The notes beneath the pieces were generated by a model. That model was not told where the DNA came from. It searched no databases and worked only from the letters and a program-made list of their open reading frames with translations. This document shows, one piece after another, positions 4,662 through 11,757 of a stretch of 11,764 nt of DNA. The stretch lies in the NCBI GenBank assembly GCA_031178805.1, contig JAPSIJ010000047.1, positions 1 to 11,764 of the forward strand, in the 5' to 3' direction. This DNA is from Cellulomonas sp. Lineage in GTDB: Bacteria; Actinomycetota; Actinomycetes; Actinomycetales; Cellulomonadaceae. Position 1 is the first letter of the stretch; the number at the start of each line of letters is the position of its first letter. The position numbers and the translations under genes are program-made.

Positions 4662-6170
4662 TCAGGCGCCGAGCCGGACCACGTTCCAGGAGACCGGCGG
4701 AACCTGCACGGTGAGCCGGCCGCCGTCGATCGCGGCGGTGTCGTTGGCGCGCGGGACGACGGAGGTGTCGTCGTCGGCGGTGGCGACCCAGGTGTGGTCG
4801 GGGTTGGACAGGCTGGTCGCCTCGAGCACCCGCAGGCCCGGGATGGACCGGGTGTCGACCTCGAGCGTGACGGTCTCGGTGGTCGAGCGGTTCACGGCGA
4901 ACAGCGTGGTGGCGCCGGTCTCCGGGTCGCGCGTGGCCACCGCGTCGACGAGCGGGGCGTCGCCGAACTTCGCCGTCTCGTAGGTCGGGGCCTCGACGGC
5001 CACCTGCAGCACGTCGCCGGCGGCGTACCGGGACGCCTGGGCGAACGGGTGGAAGGTGGTCTGCTTCCACACCCGGCCGCCGGGCTCGGTCATGATCGGG
5101 GCGATCACGTTGACGAGCTGGGCGAGCGAGGCGGAGTGCACCCGGTCGGTGTGCCGGAGCAGCGAGATGAGCAGGTTGCCCACCACCACGGCGTCGGCGA
5201 CGTTGTACTTGTCCTCCAGCAGCACCGGCGCGACGGGCCAGTCGTCGCCCGACGGCGGCACGGACTCGGCGCGCTTCTGGTACCAGACGTTCCACTCGTC
5301 GAAGGAGATGTGGATCCGCTTGGCGAGCTTCTTGTGCGCGCGCACGCCGTCGGCGACGGCGGACACCGAGTCGATGAAGTGGTCCATGTCGACCGCCGAC
5401 GCGAGGAACGAGCCGAGGTCGCCGTCCTCCTCCGCGTAGTACGCGTGCGCGGAGATGTAGTCGACGAACTCGTACGTCTCGGAGAGCACCGTCTGCTCCC
5501 ACTGCCCGAACGTCGGCATCGGCACGCCGGAGGAGCCGCAGGCGACGAGCTCGAGGTCGGGCTGCACCATCCGCATGGCGCGCGCGGTCTCGGCGGCGAG
5601 CCGGCCGTACTCGTGCGCGGTCTTGTGGCCGATCTGCCAGGGGCCGTCCATCTCGTTGCCCAGGCACCACATCTTGATGCCGTAGGGGTCGGCCGCGCCG
5701 TTCGCCCGCCGCTGGTCGGACAGGGCGGTGCCGCCCCGCACGTTGCAGTACTCGAGCAGGTCGAGGGCCTCCTGCACGCCGCGGGTGCCGAGGTTCACCG
5801 CCATCATCGGCTCGGTGCCGGACGCCCGGCTCCAGCGCAGGAACTCGTCGACGCCGACCAGGTTCGGGTCGGTGGAGTGCCAGGCGAGGTCCAGCCGGCG
5901 GGGGCGCTGCTCGCGCGGGCCGACGCCGTCCTCCCAGCGGTAGCCGGACACGAAGTTGCCGCCCGGGTACCGCACGGTGGAGACGCCGAGCTCGCGGGTG
6001 AGCTCGATGACGTCGCCGCGGAAGCCGTCGGCGTCGGCGGTGGGGTGCCCGGGGTCGTGGATGCCGGTGTACACGCACCGGCCGAGGTGCTCGACGAACG
6101 CCCCGAAGGTGCGGCGGCGGACCGGACCGACGCGGAAGGCGGGGTCGATGGTCAGGGTGACGGTGGTCAT
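4662..6170 (-). CDS. abfA: alpha-L-arabinofuranosidase, glycoside hydrolase family 51
   Basis: This enzyme removes terminal alpha-L-arabinofuranosyl residues from arabinan, arabinoxylan or arabino-oligosaccharides with retention of configuration. The 502-residue length matches intracellular GH51 enzymes. A (beta/alpha)8 barrel fills most of the protein, followed by a C-terminal beta domain (from roughly residue 385). Key segments are TFGAFVEHLGRCVYTGI (21-37), VRYPGGNFVSGYRWEDGVGP (66-85), MWCLGNEMDGPWQIG (167-181) with acid/base Glu173, and HISFDEWNVWY (287-297) with nucleophile Glu292. There is no signal peptide, so it acts on imported substrate. The ATG at 6170 is chosen because a GAGGGAG ribosome-binding site lies upstream and because the longer open frame would run through the operator and promoter. 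It is divergent from the ABC transporter operon and shares its operator sequences, so both should respond to the same sugar signal. Confidence 0.96.
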   Translation of the reverse strand: MTTVTLTIDPAFRVGPVRRRTFGAFVEHLGRCVYTGIHDPGHPTADADGFRGDVIELTRELGVSTVRYPGGNFVSGYRWEDGVGPREQRPRRLDLAWHSTDPNLVGVDEFLRWSRASGTEPMMAVNLGTRGVQEALDLLEYCNVRGGTALSDQRRANGAADPYGIKMWCLGNEMDGPWQIGHKTAHEYGRLAAETARAMRMVQPDLELVACGSSGVPMPTFGQWEQTVLSETYEFVDYISAHAYYAEEDGDLGSFLASAVDMDHFIDSVSAVADGVRAHKKLAKRIHISFDEWNVWYQKRAESVPPSGDDWPVAPVLLEDKYNVADAVVVGNLLISLLRHTDRVHSASLAQLVNVIAPIMTEPGGRVWKQTTFHPFAQASRYAAGDVLQVAVEAPTYETAKFGDAPLVDAVATRDPETGATTLFAVNRSTTETVTLEVDTRSIPGLRVLEATSLSNPDHTWVATADDDTSVVPRANDTAAIDGGRLTVQVPPVSWNVVRLGA

Positions 6171-6198
6171 GTGCTGTGCAGCTCCCTCGCTGACGGCT

Positions 6199-6214
6199 TC
6201 TACATCGTTGTAGA
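6199..6214. promoter_or_regulatory. LacI-type operator A (abfA side)
   Basis: TCTACATCGTTGTAGA has perfect TCTACA/TGTAGA arms around TCGT. It lies 28 bases upstream of the abfA start codon and over the predicted abfA transcription start (about 6211). The half-site TTCTACATCGTTG (6198-6210) recurs exactly, inverted, in operator C. The central (A/T)CGTT core and symmetry are typical of LacI-family operators; no such regulator is encoded in the window. Confidence 0.72.
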
Positions 6215-6217
6215 GCC

Positions 6218-6247
6218 ATCCTGCCCAGCAGGTGGCCCCGGGGTCAA
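6218..6247 (-). promoter_or_regulatory. candidate abfA promoter
   Basis: On the minus strand the -35 TTGACC (6247-6242) and -10 CAGGAT (6223-6218) are 18 bases apart, predicting +1 near 6211. That position is inside operator A, so a bound repressor would obstruct initiation. The -35 is identical to the one on the opposite promoter. Confidence 0.5.
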
Positions 6248-6311
6248 CCATGCACCCGCACGGGTCCGCGCGGCACGTCCGGCACGGCCCCGACCGTGAC
6301 CAAACCGTTGC

Positions 6312-6341
6312 TTGACCGTGCGCGCCCGGCCGTGCCACTCT
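6312..6341 (+). promoter_or_regulatory. candidate promoter of the arabinoside ABC operon
   Basis: TTGACC (6312-6317) is followed after 18 bases by CACTCT (6336-6341), which is a weak -10. Predicted +1 is near 6348, at the centre of operator B. The hexamer spacing and the position relative to the operator mirror the abfA promoter, which is the main support for the call. Confidence 0.45.
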
Positions 6342-6356
6342 CTCCAACGTTGTAGT
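6341..6356. promoter_or_regulatory. LacI-type operator B (transporter side)
   Basis: TCTCCAACGTTGTAGT contains the perfect palindrome CAACGTTG (6345-6352). It matches operator A at 13 of 16 positions. It covers the predicted transcription start of the ABC operon and abuts operator C. Confidence 0.62.
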
Positions 6357-6369
6357 TCAACGATGTAGA
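6354..6369. promoter_or_regulatory. LacI-type operator C (transporter side)
   Basis: AGTTCAACGATGTAGA matches the reverse complement of operator A at 13 of 16 positions. With the next base included, 6358-6370 is an exact 13-base inverted copy of 6198-6210. Its centre is 13 bases from that of operator B, so the two overlap by three bases and may be alternatives or be bound on different faces of the helix. Confidence 0.62.
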
Positions 6370-6466
6370 ACACGAGGTCAGAGTCGACCCGTGCCCGCTC
6401 CCGGCCTGACGGCCGCGGCTCGCGCGCGCCTCGACCTCGCGGTCCACGAGTGGAGGCAAAGGCGCA
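6370..6466 (+). other. untranslated leader of the ABC operon
   Basis: About 97 bases separate operator C from the start of the binding-protein gene. No gene or known riboswitch is recognisable. CGAGGTC (6373-6379) can pair with GACCTCG (6433-6439), a long-range 7-base stem that may simply reflect base composition. The ribosome-binding site candidates are GGAGG at 6452-6456 and AAAGG at 6458-6462. Confidence 0.4.
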
Positions 6467-7813
6467 ATGACCACGACACGAACCCGGGCGGCCGCTCTCG
6501 CGATCGCCGGCGCGCTGGCTCTGACGGCGTGCGGCTCCGGCGGCGGCGGGGAGGGCGGCGACGGCGACGCCCTGACGTTCATGTTCCGCGGCGGCGCGGA
6601 CGAGAAGGCCGCGTACCAGGCGGCGATCGACAAGTTCACCGAGGACACCGGCGTCGAGGTCGAGATGACCGTCACCGACGCCGACCAGTACGCCACCAAG
6701 CTCCAGGCGGCGGTGTCCGGCAACAAGGTGCCGGACGTGTTCTACATCGAGCAGGCCAACCTGCAGTCCTACGTCGCCTCGGGCGTGCTGATGGACATCA
6801 CCGACCAGGTCGAGGAGTCCGGCGTCGACCTCGACAACCTCTGGGAGTACGGCGTCGACTCCTACCGGTTCGACGGCACGCTGCAGGGCACCCCGGAGGG
6901 CCGGCTGTACGGGCTGCCGAAGGACGTCGGCCCGTTCGCGTTCGGCTACAACAAGACGATGCTGGAGGCCAACGGCATCCCGCTGCCCGACCCCGACGTG
7001 CCGTACACGCTCGAGGAGTTCCGCCAGGTCGCGCAGCAGCTCACCCAGGACACCGACGGCGACGGCGCGCTCGACCAGTGGGGCACCGGCCTGAACGTGC
7101 AGTGGAACCTGCAGTCGCTGGTGTGGAGCAACGGGGCCGACTTCACCAACGAGGACCGCACCGAGGTCACGGTGGACACCCCGGAGTTCGCCGAGGCGCT
7201 GCAGTACTTCGCCGACCTCACGCTGGTCGACGGCGTCACCCCGTCCGCGTCCGAGGCCGCGACGCTGGACACCTACCAGCGGTGGATGGCCGGCGAGATC
7301 GGCTTCTTCCCCGTCGGCCCGTGGGACGTCAGCGTCTACAACGAGCTCGACTTCGACTACGACCTGATCCCCTGGCCCGCCGGCAGCACCGGCGAGTCCG
7401 CCACGTGGATCGGCAGCCTCGGCATCGGCGTGTCCGGCACGTCGAAGAACCCCGACGCCGCCGTGCAGCTCGCCACGTACCTGTCGACCGACCCGACGGC
7501 GCAGCAGACCCTGGTCGACGCGGAGATCCAGGTCCCGAACCTGATCGACATGGCCGAGGAGTGGGCGGGCGCCGCCGACGCCAAGCCGGCCAACCGCCAG
7601 GAGTTCCTCGACATCGTCCAGGACTACGGCCGCGCGATGCCCGCCGCGTTCACCTACGGCGCGCAGTGGTACGACGAGCTCTGGGTGAACATCCAGCCGG
7701 TGCTCGACGGGCAGCAGACCGCCGCCGACTACCTCGCCGAGGTGCAGCCGAAGATGCAGGCGCTGCTCGACGAGTCCAACACCAACGCCGAGATGGCGGG
7801 CGGCGGGGCCTGA
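6467..7813 (+). CDS. sugar ABC transporter substrate-binding lipoprotein (family 1, arabino-oligosaccharide likely)
   Basis: This 448-residue protein begins at the ATG at 6467. It has a lipoprotein signal: Arg residues, a hydrophobic stretch, and lipobox LALTAC with the lipid-bearing Cys22, then a Gly-rich linker. The mature part looks like a cluster-B extracellular solute-binding protein: LTFMFRGGADEKAAYQAAIDKF, VPDVFYIEQANLQSYV, GLPKDVGPFAFGYNKTML, YQRWMAGEIGFFPVGPWDV and a C-terminal helical lobe with QPVLDGQQTAADYLAEVQPKM. It would capture short oligosaccharides outside the membrane and deliver them to the two permeases encoded next. The substrate is inferred from the linked GH51 and GH43 genes. 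It is the first gene of the operon, behind operators B and C, and its TGA overlaps the permease ATG in TGATG (7811-7815). An acidic composition and a DTDGDG segment suggest a possible calcium site. Confidence 0.93.
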   Translation: MTTTRTRAAALAIAGALALTACGSGGGGEGGDGDALTFMFRGGADEKAAYQAAIDKFTEDTGVEVEMTVTDADQYATKLQAAVSGNKVPDVFYIEQANLQSYVASGVLMDITDQVEESGVDLDNLWEYGVDSYRFDGTLQGTPEGRLYGLPKDVGPFAFGYNKTMLEANGIPLPDPDVPYTLEEFRQVAQQLTQDTDGDGALDQWGTGLNVQWNLQSLVWSNGADFTNEDRTEVTVDTPEFAEALQYFADLTLVDGVTPSASEAATLDTYQRWMAGEIGFFPVGPWDVSVYNELDFDYDLIPWPAGSTGESATWIGSLGIGVSGTSKNPDAAVQLATYLSTDPTAQQTLVDAEIQVPNLIDMAEEWAGAADAKPANRQEFLDIVQDYGRAMPAAFTYGAQWYDELWVNIQPVLDGQQTAADYLAEVQPKMQALLDESNTNAEMAGGGA

Positions 7814-8823
7814 TGTCCCGGACCACCACCGAGGCCACCCCCGTCCCGGCCGCGCCCGCCGCGGGCGTCGTCCCGCCCGGCCGCGCCGGGCGGGGCGGCC
7901 CCGCCCGGCGCGCCGCCTCCCCGCGGCGAGCCACCCCGGCGATGCGCCGGCTGCACCGCACGGAGCACCGCTGGGCGGCCGCGTTCGTGGCCGCGCCGGT
8001 GCTGGGCTTCCTCGTGTTCACGCTGTACCCGCTGGGCTACGCGCTGTACGCCTCGCTGACCCAGTGGAACGGCCTGACCGCGCCGCGGTTCATCGGCCTG
8101 GACAACTACACCCGGCTGCTGAGCGACCCCTACTTCCGGCAGACGCTGGGCAACACGGCGTTCTACCTGATCGGCATCCCGATCGGCCTGGTGCTCGCCC
8201 TGCTGCTGGCGATCGCGCTGAACCGGAAGATCCCCGGCCAGACCGCGTTCCGCACGATCTACTACGTGCCGGTGATCTCCTCGCTCGCGGCCATCGCGAT
8301 CGTCTGGCAGTTCGCCTACAACGGCGACTTCGGCCTGGTGAACCAGGTCCTGGCGTGGGTCGGGATCGAGGGGCCGAACTGGCTGCAGAACACCGCGACG
8401 GTGAAGCCGGCCATCATCATCCTGGCGGTCTGGAAGGGCCTCGGGTACTCGATGCTGCTGTACCTGGCCGCGATCCAGTCGGTGCCCCGGTCGCTGTACG
8501 AGGCGGCGTCGCTCGACGGCGCCAACGGCTACCAGCGGTTCCGCTCGATCACCCTGCCGATGGTGCGCCCGGTGACGTTCTTCCTCGTGGTCACGAACAT
8601 CATCGCGGGGTCGCAGATCTTCACCGAGATCAACATCATGACGCCGACCGGCGGGCCGGAGTTCAGCTCCGCCTCGATCGTCTACTACATCGTCCGCCAG
8701 GCGTTCCGGTACCAGCAGATGGGCTACGCCACGGCGATGTCCGTCGTGCTCGGCCTGATCGTCTTCGTCGTCACCCTGATCCAGTTCCGCCTGAACCGGC
8801 GCAACTCGTTCAGCATCGACTGA
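7813..8823 (+). CDS. sugar ABC transporter permease, MalF/AraP-like
   Basis: This 336-residue integral membrane protein has about six membrane spans (roughly 55-80, 115-136, 146-168, 200-222, 252-275 and 305-325). The cytoplasmic EAA loop reads EAASLDGANGYQRFRSITLP (230-249); it docks on the ATPase. The first 50 or so residues are an Ala/Pro/Arg-rich cytoplasmic tail that is longer than usual. The ATG at 7813 is favoured because it overlaps the previous stop (TGATG), but the ATG at 7942 (MRRLHRTEH) would give a more typical N-terminus. With the MalG-like subunit encoded next, it forms the sugar channel. No ATPase gene accompanies it, which is common in actinobacterial oligosaccharide importers served by a shared MsiK-type ATPase. 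The stop is 17 bases before the next start. Confidence 0.94.
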   Translation: MSRTTTEATPVPAAPAAGVVPPGRAGRGGPARRAASPRRATPAMRRLHRTEHRWAAAFVAAPVLGFLVFTLYPLGYALYASLTQWNGLTAPRFIGLDNYTRLLSDPYFRQTLGNTAFYLIGIPIGLVLALLLAIALNRKIPGQTAFRTIYYVPVISSLAAIAIVWQFAYNGDFGLVNQVLAWVGIEGPNWLQNTATVKPAIIILAVWKGLGYSMLLYLAAIQSVPRSLYEAASLDGANGYQRFRSITLPMVRPVTFFLVVTNIIAGSQIFTEINIMTPTGGPEFSSASIVYYIVRQAFRYQQMGYATAMSVVLGLIVFVVTLIQFRLNRRNSFSID

Positions 8824-8840
8824 AGGGGCGAGGAGCACCC

Positions 8841-9701
8841 ATGAGCCGCAGAACCCCCCTGAGCACCACCGCGCAGAACCGCCTGGTGAACACGGTGCTG
8901 TTCGTCGTCCTCGCGCTCGGCGCCGTCGTGATGCTGGCGCCGCTGCTGTGGATGGTCACCACGTCGCTGAAGACCAAGGCGGACGTGTTCGCGCTGCCGC
9001 CGGTGTGGATCCCGGACCCGCCGCAGTGGGACACGTTCACCCGGATGTGGACCGACACCGCCGTGCTGTCCGGCCTGAAGAACAGCGTCGTCGTGGCGGG
9101 CACCGTCACGGTCGTCGGGTCGGTGACCTCCTCGCTGGCGGCGTTCGCGCTGGCGAAGATGCGCCTGCCGTTCAAGAACGCGATCTTCCTCGGCCTGCTG
9201 GCCGGGCTGATGATCCCCTACCCGACGCTGATGATCCCGCAGTTCGTGATGTTCTCGACGATCGGCTGGGTCGACACCCTGCTGCCGCTGATCGTGCCGC
9301 TGCTGTTCGGCAACATCGTGATGATCTTCTTCCTGCGGCAGTACCTGACGAGCGTCCCGGACTCCATGGTCGAGGCCGCGAAGATCGACGGGGCGTCGTA
9401 CCTGCAGATCTTCGGCCGGATGATCTTCCCGCTGATCCGGCCGGCGATCGCCGCGCAGTTCATCCTCTGGTTCATGACGATCTGGAACGACTACCTCGCG
9501 CCGATCCTCTACCTGAACTCGGAGTCGAAGCAGACGCTGCAGGTGGTCATCGCCAACCTGAACGTCGAGTACGCGACGCAGCGCGACTACCCGCTGATCA
9601 TGGCGGCGTCGTTCGTGGCGCTGCTGCCGCTGCTGGTGGTGTTCCTGCTGTTCCAGCGGCAGATCATCGAGTCGGTCGCGCTGACGGGGGCCAAGGGATG
9701 A
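8841..9701 (+). CDS. sugar ABC transporter permease, MalG/AraQ-like
   Basis: This 286-residue membrane protein starts at the ATG at 8841 behind a GAGGAG ribosome-binding site (8830-8835). Six spans are visible (about 15-38, 81-105, 113-136, 147-166, 203-222 and 252-272). The EAA loop is EAAKIDGASYLQIFGRMIFP (178-197), and the family-typical WNDYLAP follows at 215-221. It is the second half of the heterodimeric channel formed with the preceding permease. Its TGA overlaps the ATG of the GH43 gene in ATGA (9698-9701), so importer and intracellular hydrolase are translated as a linked unit. Length and topology are normal. Confidence 0.95.
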   Translation: MSRRTPLSTTAQNRLVNTVLFVVLALGAVVMLAPLLWMVTTSLKTKADVFALPPVWIPDPPQWDTFTRMWTDTAVLSGLKNSVVVAGTVTVVGSVTSSLAAFALAKMRLPFKNAIFLGLLAGLMIPYPTLMIPQFVMFSTIGWVDTLLPLIVPLLFGNIVMIFFLRQYLTSVPDSMVEAAKIDGASYLQIFGRMIFPLIRPAIAAQFILWFMTIWNDYLAPILYLNSESKQTLQVVIANLNVEYATQRDYPLIMAASFVALLPLLVVFLLFQRQIIESVALTGAKG

Positions 9702-11047
9702 CCGCGACGGAGCCGGCGGTCGACACCGCCGCCTGGGCCGCGCGGCACGCGCACGACCCGACGGCCGTGCGGGACGACGACGGCACGTACTGGCTGTTCT
9801 CCACCGACGCGTACGCCGGCGGCCCGCTCCCCCGGGCCGGCGTGCAGGTGCGCCGGTCCCGCGACCTGGTCACGTGGGAGCTCCACGGCTGGGCGCTGGA
9901 CGGCGTGCCCGCGGCGGCGGCCGCCTGGACCGGGGCCGGCGGGCTGTGGGCGCCGGACGTGGTCCGGGTGCCCGACGCGGTGGCCGTGCCGGCGGACGAG
10001 CGCTGGCGGATGTACTGGTCCGCCTCGACGTTCGGCTCCCGGACGTCCGCGATCGGCCTCGCCACGGCGCCGCACCCCGCGGGGCCGTGGCGGGACCGCG
10101 GGCTGGTGGTCACCAGCCGGCACGAGACCGACGGGCCGAACGCGATCGACGCGAACGCCGTGGTCGACGCCGACGGCCGGCACTGGCTGGTCTACGGGTC
10201 GTTCTTCGGCGGCATCCACGCCCTCGAGCTGGACCCGGCCACCGGGTTCGTCCGCGGCACGGACGGCTCGCCGACCGCGGGGCCCGGCGTGCTGGTCGCC
10301 CGGCGGCCGCCGCACGTGGACGGGGCGGTCGAGGGGGCCTTCGTGCTCCCCCGGCCCGGCGGCGGCTACGCGCTGCTGACCTCGTACGACTCGCTGTTCG
10401 CCAGCTACCACCTCCGGGTGGCGGCGGGCCCGGCGGTCACCGGCCCGTTCCGCGACGTGACGGGCGCGCTCGCCACCGACGTCGCCGCGGACCCGGTGGG
10501 CAGCACGGTGCTGGCCGGCCACCGGTTCCCCGGCGGCCCCGGGCGGCTCGCGCCGGGGCACGCGTCGGTGCTGACCGAGCCGCGGCCCGGCGGCGGCGTG
10601 CGGCACCTGCTGGTGCACCACGTCCGGGACGCCGACGACCCCGAGCAGCACGAGGTGCAGGTGCGCCGGGTGGTGTGGACGACGGGCGGCTGGCCGCTGG
10701 TGTCGCCGCAGCCGTGGGCCGGCGCGCCGGAGCTGGGCGGGCGCGAGCAGGACGACGAGCGGTCGTGGCCGGCGTCCGTCGACGGGCTCGCCGGCGACTG
10801 GGACGTCGTGCCGTTCGACCGCGGCGACGTGCTCACCCCGGCGGTCCGCCGGACCGTCACGGCCGACGACCTCGCCGGCGTCACCGCGCACGGCGCCGGG
10901 CGGTTCACCTGGACCCGGGACGGTCACGCCGTCGAGGCGGTCGTGCTCCCGTCCTGGGACGAGGTGCGGGACCGGCCCGCGCTCTCCGCCGCCGCGCTGG
11001 ACACCGGCACCGGCGTGGTCACCGTCGCGACGCGGGTGCCGCGGTGA
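9698..11047 (+). CDS. glycoside hydrolase family 43, intracellular arabinanase/arabinosidase-like
   Basis: The ATG at 9698 is chosen for its four-base overlap with the permease gene; the open frame further upstream is a shadow inside that gene. The 449-residue protein has a five-bladed propeller with the three GH43 carboxylates in place: base Asp20 in HAHDPTAVRDDDGTYW, pKa-modulating Asp151 in NAIDANAVVDADG, and acid Glu212 in VEGAFVLP. It also has WAPDVVRV (84-91), SAIGLATAPHPAGPW (117-131), LVYGSFFGGIHALEL (164-178) and APGHAS (285-290), the pattern of alpha-1,5-arabinanases rather than of xylosidases. A further beta-rich C-terminal region (about 360-449) resembles the small appended domain found in some arabinanases. 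There is no signal peptide, so it is cytoplasmic and should act on imported arabino-oligosaccharides; exo or endo action cannot be told. The stop overlaps the next start (GTGA). Confidence 0.88.
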   Translation: MTATEPAVDTAAWAARHAHDPTAVRDDDGTYWLFSTDAYAGGPLPRAGVQVRRSRDLVTWELHGWALDGVPAAAAAWTGAGGLWAPDVVRVPDAVAVPADERWRMYWSASTFGSRTSAIGLATAPHPAGPWRDRGLVVTSRHETDGPNAIDANAVVDADGRHWLVYGSFFGGIHALELDPATGFVRGTDGSPTAGPGVLVARRPPHVDGAVEGAFVLPRPGGGYALLTSYDSLFASYHLRVAAGPAVTGPFRDVTGALATDVAADPVGSTVLAGHRFPGGPGRLAPGHASVLTEPRPGGGVRHLLVHHVRDADDPEQHEVQVRRVVWTTGGWPLVSPQPWAGAPELGGREQDDERSWPASVDGLAGDWDVVPFDRGDVLTPAVRRTVTADDLAGVTAHGAGRFTWTRDGHAVEAVVLPSWDEVRDRPALSAAALDTGTGVVTVATRVPR

Positions 11048-11757
11048 CGGCGGCGACCGCGGGCACCCGCGAGGGGACGCCGGCCGGCACCGCGGCGCGC
11101 CGGGTGCCGGTGCACCAGGGCGGCGACGACGTCCCGGGCTGGGCCGGTGCCCTGATGCGCTGGCTGCGGGCGGGCACCCGGCTGGTCGCGGTGAACGTGC
11201 TGGTCCTGCTCGGCACGCTGCTCGGCGGCGTCCTGCTCGGGGTGCTCCCCGCGCTCGGCGCCGCGGGGTCCGTGCTGGCGGCGACCGCGGCCGGGGCGGC
11301 GCCCGAGTCGGTGTGGCGGGCGTTCTGGCCGGCCTACCGGGCGGGCTTCCGCCGGCTGAACCGGCTGGGCGCACCCCTCCTGGTCGCCGGGGTCCTGCTG
11401 ACGGCGGACGCGCTGGCGCTGCCGGCGCTCGCCGCCGCGGCCGGCTCGGGCCCCGCCGCCGTGGCCGCCACGGGGGTGCTGCTGCTCGGCGCCGGGGTGC
11501 TGGTGCTCGGCGCGTGGTTCCTGCCGGTGGCCCGCCGGTACGACGAGCCGTTCGGCCGGACCTGGCGGTTCCTGGTGCTCGCCCCGCTCACCTCGCCGGG
11601 CACGTCGCTCGCGGTGCTGGTGACCCTGGCCGCGCTGGGGTTCGCCGCCTGGCACCTGACCGTGCTGCTCCCCCTCGCGGCCGTCGCGGCCGCCGTGCTC
11701 CTCACGGGCCTGGTCGTCGACCACCGCCTGGACCGCCTCGACGCCACCCCCCGCTGA
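11044..11757 (+). CDS. DUF624 / YesL-like membrane protein
   Basis: This 237-residue protein starts at the GTG at 11044, overlapping the GH43 stop by four bases. A hydrophilic N-terminal 35 residues precede a first long hydrophobic segment (about 47-80, NVLVLLGTLLGGVLLGVLPALG) ending in the LP-A-L-GA pattern typical of DUF624. A loop follows with VWRAFWPAYRAGFRRLN (90-106), also family-typical. Four more membrane segments follow at about 109-131, 138-160, 183-200 and 203-225. YesL-type proteins recur beside ABC importers and glycoside hydrolases for plant oligosaccharides, but their role is unknown; an accessory membrane or regulatory part of the importer is one possibility. It is the last gene in view, and only seven bases remain after its stop, so the operon may continue. 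Confidence 0.85.
   Translation: MTAATAGTREGTPAGTAARRVPVHQGGDDVPGWAGALMRWLRAGTRLVAVNVLVLLGTLLGGVLLGVLPALGAAGSVLAATAAGAAPESVWRAFWPAYRAGFRRLNRLGAPLLVAGVLLTADALALPALAAAAGSGPAAVAATGVLLLGAGVLVLGAWFLPVARRYDEPFGRTWRFLVLAPLTSPGTSLAVLVTLAALGFAAWHLTVLLPLAAVAAAVLLTGLVVDHRLDRLDATPR

Noticed and set aside
4794..6299. A 501-codon plus-strand open frame across the GH51 gene
   Set aside because: It is antisense to a gene with complete GH51 catalytic motifs and has the Arg/Gly/Val/His-rich composition of a GC-rich shadow frame, with no recognisable domain.
6171..6347. N-terminal extension of the arabinofuranosidase up to 6347
   Set aside because: The extra 59 codons run through the operator and promoter and resemble no GH51 sequence; the ATG at 6170 begins the conserved protein.
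6363..6368. A start-stop ATGTAG inside operator C on the operon leader
   Set aside because: It is explained by the operator sequence itself, which also occurs without a translational role on the abfA side.
6391..7812. Open frame upstream of the first permease in the same frame
   Set aside because: It overlaps the binding-protein gene in another frame and lacks any family signature; the permease begins at 7813.
8948..9697. Open frame upstream of the GH43 domain in the same frame
   Set aside because: It is a shadow of the second permease gene, with no signal peptide or domain; the overlapping ATG at 9698 starts the real protein.
9587..11374. A 595-codon minus-strand open frame opposite GH43 and the DUF624 gene
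   Set aside because: It is Arg/Pro/Gly-rich without a domain and lies opposite two genes with clear family motifs and coupled starts.
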